Of a stretch of 8,403 nucleotides of DNA, positions 1 through 5,975 are shown piece by piece. Source of the DNA: Clostridia bacterium (GTDB lineage: Bacteria; Bacillota_A; Clostridia; Oscillospirales; QAKW01); assembly GCA_017396865.1 (NCBI GenBank), contig JAFQKO010000012.1, positions 1 to 8,403 of the forward strand, read 5' to 3'. The stretch's first letter is position 1. Each line of letters starts with the position of its first letter. Below the pieces are notes generated by a model. The model ran no database searches, was not told the DNA's origin, and saw only the letters and a program-made list of their open reading frames with translations. The translations under genes were made by a program, and so were the position numbers.

Positions 1-1286
1 ATCAGGAACTTCTCCGGCATGGTAACGCTGATGGGTTCGGGAGTGGTGGTAGGATCGGTGATGAAGCCGGTCAGCGCGGAAGCCACCGCGGTTTCGGGAG
101 AAACCAGGTAGACCTGACCATCCTTTGTACCGGAGCGGCCCAGGAAGTTCCGGTTGAAGGTACGAAGGCTCACGCCGCCGGAATTGGGAGAGAAGCCCAT
201 GCCGATGCAGGGGCCGCAGGCACATTCCAGAACTCTTGCACCGGAAGCCAGAATGTCAGAAAGCGCGCCGCAGTTTGCCAGCATGGTCAGAACCTGCCTG
301 GAGCCGGGGGATACGGACATGCTGACGGAGGGGTGAACGGTTTTGCCCTTCAGCATGGCGGCCACCTTCAGAAGATCCATCAGGGAAGAATTGGTGCAGG
401 AACCGATGCAGACCTGATCCACCTTGGTGCCCTTGAGGGAAGAAACCTTCACCACGTTATCGGGACTGTGGGGGCAGGCGATCAGCGGCTCGAGGGTGGA
501 GAGATCGATATCGATGATACGATCGTATTCGGCATCGTCGTCGCTCTTGAGCTCCTTCCAGACCTCGCCGCGGCCTTCGGCCTCCAGGAAAGCCTTGGTG
601 ACCTCATCGGAGGGGAAGATGGAGGTTGTGGCGCCCAGCTCGGTACCCATGTTGGTGATTGTGCCGCGCTCGGGAACGCTCAGGGTGGCAACACCTTCGC
701 CGCCCCATTCCACGATGGCGCCTACGCCGCCCTTGACCGAGAGAATTCTCAAAATCTCCAGGCTGACGTCCTTGGCGGTAACAAAATCACGGAGCTTACC
801 GGTCAGGTTGACCTTGATCATCTTGGGCATGGTGATGTAGTAGGCCCCGCCGCCCATGGCGACCGCCACGTCCAGACCGCCCGCACCGAAGGCGAGCATA
901 CCGATACCGCCGCCGGTGGGGGTATGGCTATCGGAGCCGATGAGGGTCTTGCCGGGGATGCCGAACCGCTCCAGATGCACCTGATGGCAGATGCCGTTGC
1001 CGGGGCGGGAGAAATAGATGCCATGCTTCTTGGCGATGGATTGGATAAAGCGATGGTCATCGGCATTCTCAAAGCCCGATTGCAGGGTGTTGTGGTCGAT
1101 ATAGGCCACGCTCCGCTCGGTGCGAACGCGATCGATGCCCATCGTTTCAAATTCAAGGTATGCCATCGTACCGGTGGCATCCTGGGTGAGAGTCTGGTCG
1201 ATGCGCAGGGCAACCTCCGAGCCGGGGGTCAGCTCGCCCTTGATCAGATGGTCTTTAATGATTTTTTGTGCAATTGTAAGTCCCAT
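1..1286 (-). CDS. Aconitate hydratase, single-chain Aquifex-type (3' end outside window)
   Basis: This is predicted to interconvert citrate and isocitrate through cis-aconitate in the cytoplasm. The first 428 residues are visible, and the reading frame runs off the left edge. The [4Fe-4S] ligands are in place: Cys297 in GSCTNS, and Cys357 and Cys360 in CGPC. Other aconitase-superfamily motifs are RPGNGICHQVH (94-104) and GSDSHTPTGGG (117-127). The missing part should be the C-terminal swivel domain; the related single-chain family is about 640 residues long. The ATG at 1284-1286 is preceded by AAAGGA (1296-1301), which overlaps the last codons of the GntR gene only 6 bp upstream, so translation is probably coupled. 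Isopropylmalate dehydratase and homoaconitase share this fold. The neighbouring citrate synthase and the long single chain favour aconitase. Family confidence is high; substrate is well supported by context. Confidence 0.92.
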   Translation of the reverse strand, partial: MGLTIAQKIIKDHLIKGELTPGSEVALRIDQTLTQDATGTMAYLEFETMGIDRVRTERSVAYIDHNTLQSGFENADDHRFIQSIAKKHGIYFSRPGNGICHQVHLERFGIPGKTLIGSDSHTPTGGGIGMLAFGAGGLDVAVAMGGGAYYITMPKMIKVNLTGKLRDFVTAKDVSLEILRILSVKGGVGAIVEWGGEGVATLSVPERGTITNMGTELGATTSIFPSDEVTKAFLEAEGRGEVWKELKSDDDAEYDRIIDIDLSTLEPLIACPHSPDNVVKVSSLKGTKVDQVCIGSCTNSSLMDLLKVAAMLKGKTVHPSVSMSVSPGSRQVLTMLANCGALSDILASGARVLECACGPCIGMGFSPNSGGVSLRTFNRNFLGRSGTKDGQVYLVSPETAVASALTGFITDPTTTPEPISVTMPEKFL

Positions 1287-1292
1287 GTTCTG

Positions 1293-1931
1293 TCATCCTT
1301 TCATAATATGGTTCTTTGCGTTTTGGGTGTGTTGCAAAATGGCGGCCTCTGCTCTTGCAGGGTCGTGGGCAGCCAGCGCCTCATAAATGGCGCGGTGCTC
1401 CGCCACCGAGCTTTCGGCACGGCTCTTATTCTCCACCGACCGCTTACGATAGCGCTGCACCTTCTTATGCAGCGGCGCCAGCGTATCATGGATCACGGCG
1501 CTGCCGCAGAATTTATAAACCAGCTCGTGGAAACGGCTGTCCATTGCCTTGATATGGTCGGAATCCCGCTTGGTGAGGTAGAATTCCTGCAGGTCCAAGG
1601 TTTCCTGCAGCTCCTTGAGCTGCTCCTCGGTGATCCGCTCGGCGGCACGGGCGGCGGCAAAGCCCTCGATGCGCAGCCGCAGCTCCATGATATCCTGCAG
1701 ATCCTCGCGGGTGATCCCCAGAACCATCAGACCCTTTTTGGTTTCCCCCAGCAGATGCTCCTGCTGCAGGCGGCGCAGCGCCTCCCGCACGGGAGTACGG
1801 CTGACGCCCAGCGCCTGACACAGCTCGGTTTCCACAAGGTATTCGCCGCGGGCATAATGGCCGCTCAAAATATCGGTTTCCAGCCGTTCGAAGACCTGAT
1901 CGGCCAGCGTATGCGTTTTATGTTCGATCAT
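1293..1931 (-). CDS. GntR-family (FadR subfamily, FCD domain) transcriptional regulator
   Basis: This 212-residue protein is a DNA-binding regulator. An N-terminal winged helix (about 8-72) carries the GntR signature ETELCQALGVSRTPVREALRRL. It is followed by an all-helical FCD ligand domain (about 78-208). The metal-site pattern of FCD proteins is present: Asp131, His135 (DSRFHE), His179 (AEHRAIYEA) and His201. It is therefore likely to bind a metal plus a small carboxylate. Its start codon overlaps the stop of the citrate synthase gene (ATGA, 1928-1931), with an SD AAGGAG at 1940-1945, 8 nt upstream. The gene lies between two enzymes of citrate metabolism, and a FadR-type palindrome overlaps the operon promoter. 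I infer an autoregulating repressor responding to citrate, isocitrate or a related acid. The ligand cannot be read from the sequence. Confidence 0.93.
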   Translation of the reverse strand: MIEHKTHTLADQVFERLETDILSGHYARGEYLVETELCQALGVSRTPVREALRRLQQEHLLGETKKGLMVLGITREDLQDIMELRLRIEGFAAARAAERITEEQLKELQETLDLQEFYLTKRDSDHIKAMDSRFHELVYKFCGSAVIHDTLAPLHKKVQRYRKRSVENKSRAESSVAEHRAIYEALAAHDPARAEAAILQHTQNAKNHIMKG

Positions 1932-3298
1932 TTTTTCAGCTCCTTCGCCAATTCTTCCGCCTTCGCTTCCAGCTCACCGGTGGAAAGAGCGGTTTCACGC
2001 CCGCTCTCATATTCCCGATCGACCCATTCCTTCATGGCGACCACCAGCGGATCCCGCTTGGTATAGGCATCGGCGCCCTCCAGATGGTAATGCTCATTCA
2101 GCCAATAGGCGATACCCGCCAAGCCGGAGGTTTTACCCACCAGCACCGAAGCGGAACGGTTCAGAATTTTCTTGGTATCAAAGATATTATAGATCTCTTC
2201 GTCCTTCAGCAGACCGTCGGCATGGATGCCTGCCTTGGTGACGTTGAAGTTATCCCCGATGAAGGGGGTCATAACCGGGATCTGATAGCCGATCTCCCGC
2301 TTGAAGAACTCGGCAATTTCAGTAATAACGGTGGTATCCATCCCATCGAGCGAGCCGCGCAGGGAAGCATACTGCATCACCATCGCCTCCAAGGGCACGT
2401 TACCGGTACGCTCACCGATACCCAGCAGCGAGCAGTTAACAGCGGAGGCGCCGTACAGCCATGCGGTAGAGGCATTGGCCACCGAGAGATAGAAATCATT
2501 GTGGCCGTGCCACTCCAGCAGCTCGCTGGGCACCTCGGAATAGTGCTGCAGACCGTAGATGATGCCGGGCACGCTGCGGGGCAGCGAAACCTCGGGATAG
2601 GGCACGCCATAGCCCATGGTATCGCAGGCGCGAATGCGAACGGGGATGCCCGCATCGCGGCTCATCTTCATCAGCTCGTTGACAAAAGGAACAACGAAGC
2701 CGAAGAAATCCGCTCTGGTGATATCCTCCAGATGGCAACGGGGCATAACCCCCGCCTCAAAGGCCTGGGCAACGGCGGCCAGATAGGTATCCATCGCCTG
2801 CCGACGGCTCATCTTCAGCTTTTTGAAGATATGATAATCGCTGCAAGAAACAAGGATGCCCGTTTCACGGACGCCGAGATCCTTCACCAGCTTGAAATCC
2901 TCCTTATTGGCACGGATCCAGGTGGTGATCTCGGGGAACTTCAGCCCCAGCTCCTGGCAACGGCGCAGGGCCTCGCGGTCCTTCTCGCTGTATACAAACA
3001 TTTCGGTCTGGCGGATGATGACGAAGGGACCGCCCAGCTTGGAGAGCAGCTTATAGATCTCCACGATCTGATCGACGGTATAGGGCTCCACCGACTGCAT
3101 CCCATCTCGCAGAGAGGTATCGGTGATCCAAATCTCCGAGGGCATTCCCAAGGGAACGCGGCGATGGTTAAAGGTTACTTTCGGAATTTCGGTATAACTG
3201 TATAAATCGCGATAAAGATGGGGCTCTGCCACATCCTGAAGCTCGTATTTATAGGTCTCGTCTTCCAATAAATGACTGATCTGAGAAAGTTCAGGCAT
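1928..3298 (-). CDS. (Re)-citrate synthase, DRE-TIM metallolyase family
   Basis: This 456-residue enzyme is predicted to condense acetyl-CoA and oxaloacetate to citrate. It belongs to the isopropylmalate/homocitrate synthase superfamily, unrelated to ordinary citrate synthase. Visible motifs are TDTSLRDGMQS (59-69, with Arg64 and Asp65 of the DRE-TIM signature), HLEDITRAD (189-197), CDTMGYG (225-231), the metal-binding HGHND (264-268, His264 and His266) and GERTGNVP (295-302). The length and the long N-terminal extension before the TIM barrel match the characterised Clostridium kluyveri Re-citrate synthase (about 450 residues). Members of that family are used by anaerobes to start the oxidative branch toward glutamate. 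The downstream aconitase supports this. The alternatives are homocitrate synthase or isopropylmalate synthase, but no regulatory LeuA-type C-terminal domain is evident. The start has a strong SD (AGGAGG, 3306-3311), 7 nt away. Confidence 0.9.
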   Translation of the reverse strand: MPELSQISHLLEDETYKYELQDVAEPHLYRDLYSYTEIPKVTFNHRRVPLGMPSEIWITDTSLRDGMQSVEPYTVDQIVEIYKLLSKLGGPFVIIRQTEMFVYSEKDREALRRCQELGLKFPEITTWIRANKEDFKLVKDLGVRETGILVSCSDYHIFKKLKMSRRQAMDTYLAAVAQAFEAGVMPRCHLEDITRADFFGFVVPFVNELMKMSRDAGIPVRIRACDTMGYGVPYPEVSLPRSVPGIIYGLQHYSEVPSELLEWHGHNDFYLSVANASTAWLYGASAVNCSLLGIGERTGNVPLEAMVMQYASLRGSLDGMDTTVITEIAEFFKREIGYQIPVMTPFIGDNFNVTKAGIHADGLLKDEEIYNIFDTKKILNRSASVLVGKTSGLAGIAYWLNEHYHLEGADAYTKRDPLVVAMKEWVDREYESGRETALSTGELEAKAEELAKELKK

Positions 3299-3305
3299 TG
3301 TCTTT

Positions 3306-3311
3306 CCTCCT
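3306..3311 (-). promoter_or_regulatory. Strong ribosome binding site of the Re-citrate synthase gene
   Basis: AGGAGG lies on the minus strand, 7 nt before the ATG at 3296-3298. It fixes the start of the first gene of the operon. Confidence 0.85.
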
Positions 3312-3318
3312 CACTTTG

Positions 3319-3338
3319 TATGATTGTATACAATTATA
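3319..3338. promoter_or_regulatory. Palindromic operator, probable GntR/FCD binding site
   Basis: The core ATTGTATACAAT (3323-3334) is a perfect 12-bp palindrome. Extended to 20 bp (3319-3338) it keeps 9 of 10 pairs. It fits the half-site pattern known for FadR-subfamily GntR regulators (TnGT...ACnA). It overlaps the -10 box (3333-3338) and the expected transcription start, where a bound repressor would block initiation. The regulator encoded by the second gene of the operon is the natural candidate; that link is inference. Confidence 0.75.
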
Positions 3339-3361
3339 CTACGATCGCTTGTATTTGTCAA
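3333..3361 (-). promoter_or_regulatory. Consensus sigma-A promoter of the Re-citrate synthase operon
   Basis: On the minus strand the -35 box TTGACA (3356-3361) is separated by exactly 17 bp from the -10 box TATAAT (3333-3338). Both hexamers match consensus perfectly. The promoter begins just after the degV terminator, so the operon is transcribed independently. A promoter this strong, overlapped by an operator, suggests control by repression. Confidence 0.9.
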
Positions 3362-3370
3362 TCATTGCAT

Positions 3371-3407
3371 AACCAAAAACCCCTGCACAAAGCAGGGGTT
3401 TTTGGTT
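3371..3407 (-). terminator. Intrinsic terminator after degV
   Basis: A perfect 16-bp inverted repeat (3371-3386 with 3392-3407) has a 5-nt loop and a GC core of CCCCTGC/GCAGGGG followed by TTTTT. It starts 11 nt beyond the degV stop codon. The core is flanked by A and T tracts on both sides, so it could work in either direction, but the gene order implies use on the minus strand. Confidence 0.9.
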
Positions 3408-3417
3408 ATTTTGTATA

Positions 3418-4284
3418 TTATTGAGCTTTAAAGATGATACCGACGACCCGCGGGCCCGCATGGGATGCAATGATGGGGCCGATGCGATAGCTGTCGGTCG
3501 GCGGATAGCCCAGCGCTGCCTCGGCGGCGGCCGCCATCAGATCGCGATCCTGCTCATTCTCGCCGTATACAACCATATAGGGCGTACCTGCGACGATCTC
3601 GCTTTGCACCTTTTTGGCGATAAAGGGAACGATTGCCCGCTCACCCCGCACCTTATCCTTGGTGGTAATACCATGATCGCAGATGCGCATGATGGGCTTC
3701 ATCCCCAGCGCCTCGCCCACAAAGGCGGTTACGCTGGAAATCCGCCCGCTGCGGGCAGCATATTTCAAGGTAAAGAGGCCGGCATAGATGCGGCTGTGCT
3801 GCAGCCAATCCTCAACGAAGGCGAGGATCTCCTCCACGCTCTTGCCTGCCCGCGCCATGCGGGCCGCCTCCACCGCCGCATAGCCATAAGCGCCGGTATA
3901 GGAGCGACCCTCAATGGTATGAACGGTCATCCGCTCCTTGGCAGCGGGATATTCTTCATAAAAGCTTTGCAGGGCCAGCACCGAATTCTGATAGGTGGCG
4001 GAGGCCTCGGCATTGATCAGGATCTGCACCACGTCGGTATAGCCCTGCTCATAATATTCTTTATAATAATCCTCAAATTGGAAGGGGGTGATCTGCGCAG
4101 TCTTGGGAATTCCCTCGCTCTCCCTCACCAGTGCATAAAAGGCCTCGTTATCCAGCTCCTCACGGCTGATATATTCCTGATCATCCAGCGTTACCTTATA
4201 ATTCAATACGCGGATGCCCAGCTCTTTCTCGTGGATTGCGGAAATATCTGATGCGGAATCGGTCACGATCAGAATTTTACTCAT
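3418..4284 (-). CDS. DegV family fatty-acid-binding protein
   Basis: The product is a 288-residue cytoplasmic protein of the DegV (EDD) fold, a family that binds one long-chain fatty acid and in some Bacillota supplies fatty-acid kinase (FakB-type role). Recognisable blocks are IVTDSASD (6-13), PKTAQITP (60-67), SATYQNS (95-101), LKYAARSGRIS (173-183), MKPI (195-198) and the C-terminal IGPIIASHAGPRVVGIIF (268-285). The carboxylate-binding Thr/Ser positions fall around Thr62 and Ser95. Some normally conserved positions differ: Ala in place of Gly in the S-G-T-Y block, and GPR instead of GPG near the end. The ligand may therefore not be typical. The SD AGGAGA (4290-4295) supports the ATG. It is a single-gene transcript with its own promoter and terminator. 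No FakA partner is in view. Confidence 0.92.
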   Translation of the reverse strand: MSKILIVTDSASDISAIHEKELGIRVLNYKVTLDDQEYISREELDNEAFYALVRESEGIPKTAQITPFQFEDYYKEYYEQGYTDVVQILINAEASATYQNSVLALQSFYEEYPAAKERMTVHTIEGRSYTGAYGYAAVEAARMARAGKSVEEILAFVEDWLQHSRIYAGLFTLKYAARSGRISSVTAFVGEALGMKPIMRICDHGITTKDKVRGERAIVPFIAKKVQSEIVAGTPYMVVYGENEQDRDLMAAAAEAALGYPPTDSYRIGPIIASHAGPRVVGIIFKAQ

Positions 4285-4322
4285 AAACTTCTCCTAACAT
4301 TAAATTTTTTTAATTTTTTCTC

Positions 4323-4351
4323 ATTATACACAATTCCGTTGTATTTGTCAA
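4323..4351 (-). promoter_or_regulatory. Consensus sigma-A promoter of degV
   Basis: On the minus strand TTGACA (4346-4351), a 17-bp spacer and TATAAT (4323-4328) form a perfect consensus promoter. The 13 bases at its -35 side (4339-4351) are identical to those of the citrate synthase promoter (3349-3361). A weak inverted repeat ACAA-N5-TTGT lies in the spacer. The leader between promoter and SD is almost pure A/T. Confidence 0.88.
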
Positions 4352-4367
4352 CAATCCAATTTTCTCC

Positions 4368-4396
4368 TTGCATTCAAAAGCCCGACGCTTTATAAT
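4368..4396 (+). promoter_or_regulatory. Promoter of the MBL-fold hydrolase gene
   Basis: TTGCAT (4368-4373), a 17-bp spacer and TATAAT (4391-4396) lie upstream of the plus-strand gene, back to back with the degV promoter. The -10 lies in an 11-bp unit that is repeated immediately downstream. Confidence 0.75.
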
Positions 4397-4412
4397 ATCA
4401 TTATAATATCAT
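4391..4412. repeat. Tandem 11-bp duplication containing the -10 box
   Basis: The unit TATAATATCAT occurs twice with no gap (4391-4401 and 4402-4412), placing a second TATAAT at 4402-4407, about one helical turn downstream. Only the first copy is properly spaced from a -35-like hexamer. Confidence 0.85.
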
Positions 4413-4414
4413 TC

Positions 4415-4420
4415 GGAGGG
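4415..4420 (+). promoter_or_regulatory. Ribosome binding site deciding the MBL-fold start
   Basis: GGAGGG lies just before two adjacent ATG codons. The GGAGG core ends 2 nt before the first ATG (4422) and 5 nt before the second (4425). The second spacing is the more usual one, so 4425 is preferred. Confidence 0.65.
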
Positions 4421-4424
4421 CATG

Positions 4425-5243
4425 ATGAAAAATACACTTTATTTACTCAAAAACGCAACCCATACCCAGATGCAAAGCCTCATCGCCACCGAGGAGAGCG
4501 GCAAGCTGATCGTTATCGACGGCGGCAATACCGGCGATGCCCTGCACCTTTTGGAAAAGCTCAAGGAGATCAGCGGGCAGGAAGTTCCCCATATCGACGC
4601 ATGGATCTTCACCCATTGCCACAGCGACCATCTCAACGCCTTTTACGAGCTGCTGGAAAACCATCCCGGTTCGGTGGAATTTGATGCGGTCTACTGCACC
4701 TTTCCCTCCCCTCAATACCTCGTTGAGGAAGGCGACAAAGCAGATAAAACGATGGAGACCTTTCTGCGGCTGCTCCCTACCTTTGCCGAAAAATGGCATC
4801 CCATCTCGGCGGGCGACGTGTATTCATTCGGCACCATGAAGATCGAATATCTGCTGGATATCGACACCTCGATCCTCCAAAACAAGGCCAACAACAATTC
4901 CAACGTTTTCCGCATGACCCTCGGCCAAAAGACTATTCTCTTTTTAGGCGATCTCGGCATTGAGGGCGGCCGCTCCCTGCTCGCCCGCTACGGCAAGAGC
5001 CTCAAAAGTGACCTCTGCCAGATGGCCCACCACGGCCAAAACGGCGTAGAGCGGGACGTTTACGAGGCGATTGCACCCGAAGCTTGCCTTTGGTGCGCCC
5101 CCGATTGGCTCTACGACAACGACCGCGGCAAGGGCTTCAATACTCATGTCTACCAAACAGTAATCGTCCGCGGCTGGATGGAGGAGCTGGGGGTTAAGAC
5201 CCACTACGTAATCAAAGACGGCGACCATGCCATCGAATGCTAA
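4425..5243 (+). CDS. Stand-alone MBL-fold metallohydrolase, ComEC/Rec2-like
   Basis: This 272-residue protein has a metallo-beta-lactamase fold and probably binds two metal ions. The ligand motif THCHSDH gives His64, His66, Asp68 and His69. Further ligands are Asp176 in ILFLGDLG and His202/His203 in SDLCQMAHHGQ. The combination of a GD strand followed by SDL...HHG resembles the C-terminal hydrolase domain of ComEC/Rec2 DNA-uptake proteins. Here there are no membrane segments or signal peptide, so it is a soluble cytoplasmic enzyme. The substrate is unknown; nuclease, phosphodiesterase or other hydrolase activity is possible. An ATG 3 nt upstream (4422) is an alternative start. The gene is monocistronic, divergent from degV, with a shared 140-bp promoter region, and ends at a strong terminator. 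Confidence 0.85.
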   Translation: MKNTLYLLKNATHTQMQSLIATEESGKLIVIDGGNTGDALHLLEKLKEISGQEVPHIDAWIFTHCHSDHLNAFYELLENHPGSVEFDAVYCTFPSPQYLVEEGDKADKTMETFLRLLPTFAEKWHPISAGDVYSFGTMKIEYLLDIDTSILQNKANNNSNVFRMTLGQKTILFLGDLGIEGGRSLLARYGKSLKSDLCQMAHHGQNGVERDVYEAIAPEACLWCAPDWLYDNDRGKGFNTHVYQTVIVRGWMEELGVKTHYVIKDGDHAIEC

Positions 5244-5279
5244 AAAAATAGGCTGTAAAAAATTTTACAGCCTATTTTT
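5244..5279. terminator. Bidirectional intrinsic terminator between convergent genes
   Basis: A perfect 17-bp inverted repeat (5244-5260 with 5263-5279) has a TAGGCTGT/ACAGCCTA core flanked by A and T runs on both sides. It begins just after the stop of the plus-strand hydrolase and ends 2 nt before the stop codon of the minus-strand membrane protein. It therefore serves both transcripts. Confidence 0.93.
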
Positions 5280-5281
5280 AT

Positions 5282-5965
5282 TTAGTTTGCAGCCTGAACG
5301 CGACGGTTGCGCTCATCTACGTAGGCGGTAATCTGCTTGGCAACGGCGCAGGTTTTCTCTGCATCGTTGGCATAAACCGCCGCCTCCAGATGGCGAATCA
5401 GATCCAAAATTTGCTGCTCCAATTCCTTGGCGGAATCGGTGGATCTGGTGGGTGCGGCATGGATCAGATCGTAAACCCGCTCCACCGCCTTATTGGCGGC
5501 CGCATCGGCACTCTTGCCCATCAGCAGCTTCACGCGGGAGGCGCTGTGCTTAAGATAGGCCGCTTCGGCCTCTCGCTCCTGCACCGCCTCCACCGTATGC
5601 TCATTGGAATGCATCAGCACCAGCAGGATCACCAAATAGATGCCGGTTACCAAAATCTGGATCACCAGCTCGGCGGTGAGTGATTCGGGGCGCAGCGCCA
5701 TAAAGATCAGGCCGATGGCCAGCTCGGCCAAAAGGTAGAGGCCGGAAAGGCCTACCAGCGGCAGGCTGATCTCTTCGGTAACCTTACTCTTGGTTGTGAA
5801 ATAGGGGGTTGCCACCATCATCAGGTAGGCAAAATGGATCATGGCATAGGCAAACCACACCGAAGCGGGATGGTCGGCACCGCCGATGATAAAGAACAGC
5901 GCATTAAAAATAATGATAAACAGAGAGCTTGCTCCAAAGGAAAGGAGCGCTTTTTTACCGTTCAT
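5282..5965 (-). CDS. Four-helix membrane protein with cytoplasmic tail, unknown function
   Basis: I do not recognise this 227-residue protein as a named family. Four hydrophobic segments are visible (about 8-28, 35-55, 69-92 and 98-119), leaving both ends probably inside. A charged, helical, largely alpha-forming tail of about 105 residues (120-227) is rich in Glu, Ala and Lys and could self-associate. No catalytic motif is evident. The ATG at 5963-5965 lies 10 bp after the stop of the SPFH gene, with GAGG overlapping that stop. The two genes are therefore one transcript and probably work together, with this protein a plausible membrane anchor for the otherwise soluble SPFH protein. That partnership is inference. 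The gene ends at the bidirectional terminator. Confidence 0.85.
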   Translation of the reverse strand: MNGKKALLSFGASSLFIIIFNALFFIIGGADHPASVWFAYAMIHFAYLMMVATPYFTTKSKVTEEISLPLVGLSGLYLLAELAIGLIFMALRPESLTAELVIQILVTGIYLVILLVLMHSNEHTVEAVQEREAEAAYLKHSASRVKLLMGKSADAAANKAVERVYDLIHAAPTRSTDSAKELEQQILDLIRHLEAAVYANDAEKTCAVAKQITAYVDERNRRVQAAN

Positions 5966-5975
5966 AGCTCATTCC

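Noticed and set aside
1..1286. 3-isopropylmalate dehydratase large subunit
   Set aside because: The iron-sulfur motifs are shared, but the neighbouring Re-citrate synthase and the resemblance to single-chain Aquifex-type aconitase favour aconitase. A check of whether a LeuD-like domain is fused at the unseen C-terminus would settle it.
333..2066. A 577-codon plus-strand open frame opposite the aconitase and GntR genes
   Set aside because: It runs antisense to two genes with clear motifs. Its composition is the low-complexity mix expected from the complement of GC-rich codons, and it has no SD or recognisable domain.
2084..3205. A 373-codon plus-strand open frame opposite the Re-citrate synthase gene
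   Set aside because: It is an antisense shadow of a gene with conserved catalytic motifs; no SD and no family resemblance.
3421..4251. A 276-codon plus-strand open frame opposite degV
   Set aside because: It is an antisense shadow of a well-supported DegV protein; it covers the same span without a promoter, SD or recognisable motif.
4285..4424. Riboswitch in the degV/hydrolase intergenic region
   Set aside because: The region is filled by two divergent promoters and very AT-rich leaders too short and unstructured for a known riboswitch class.
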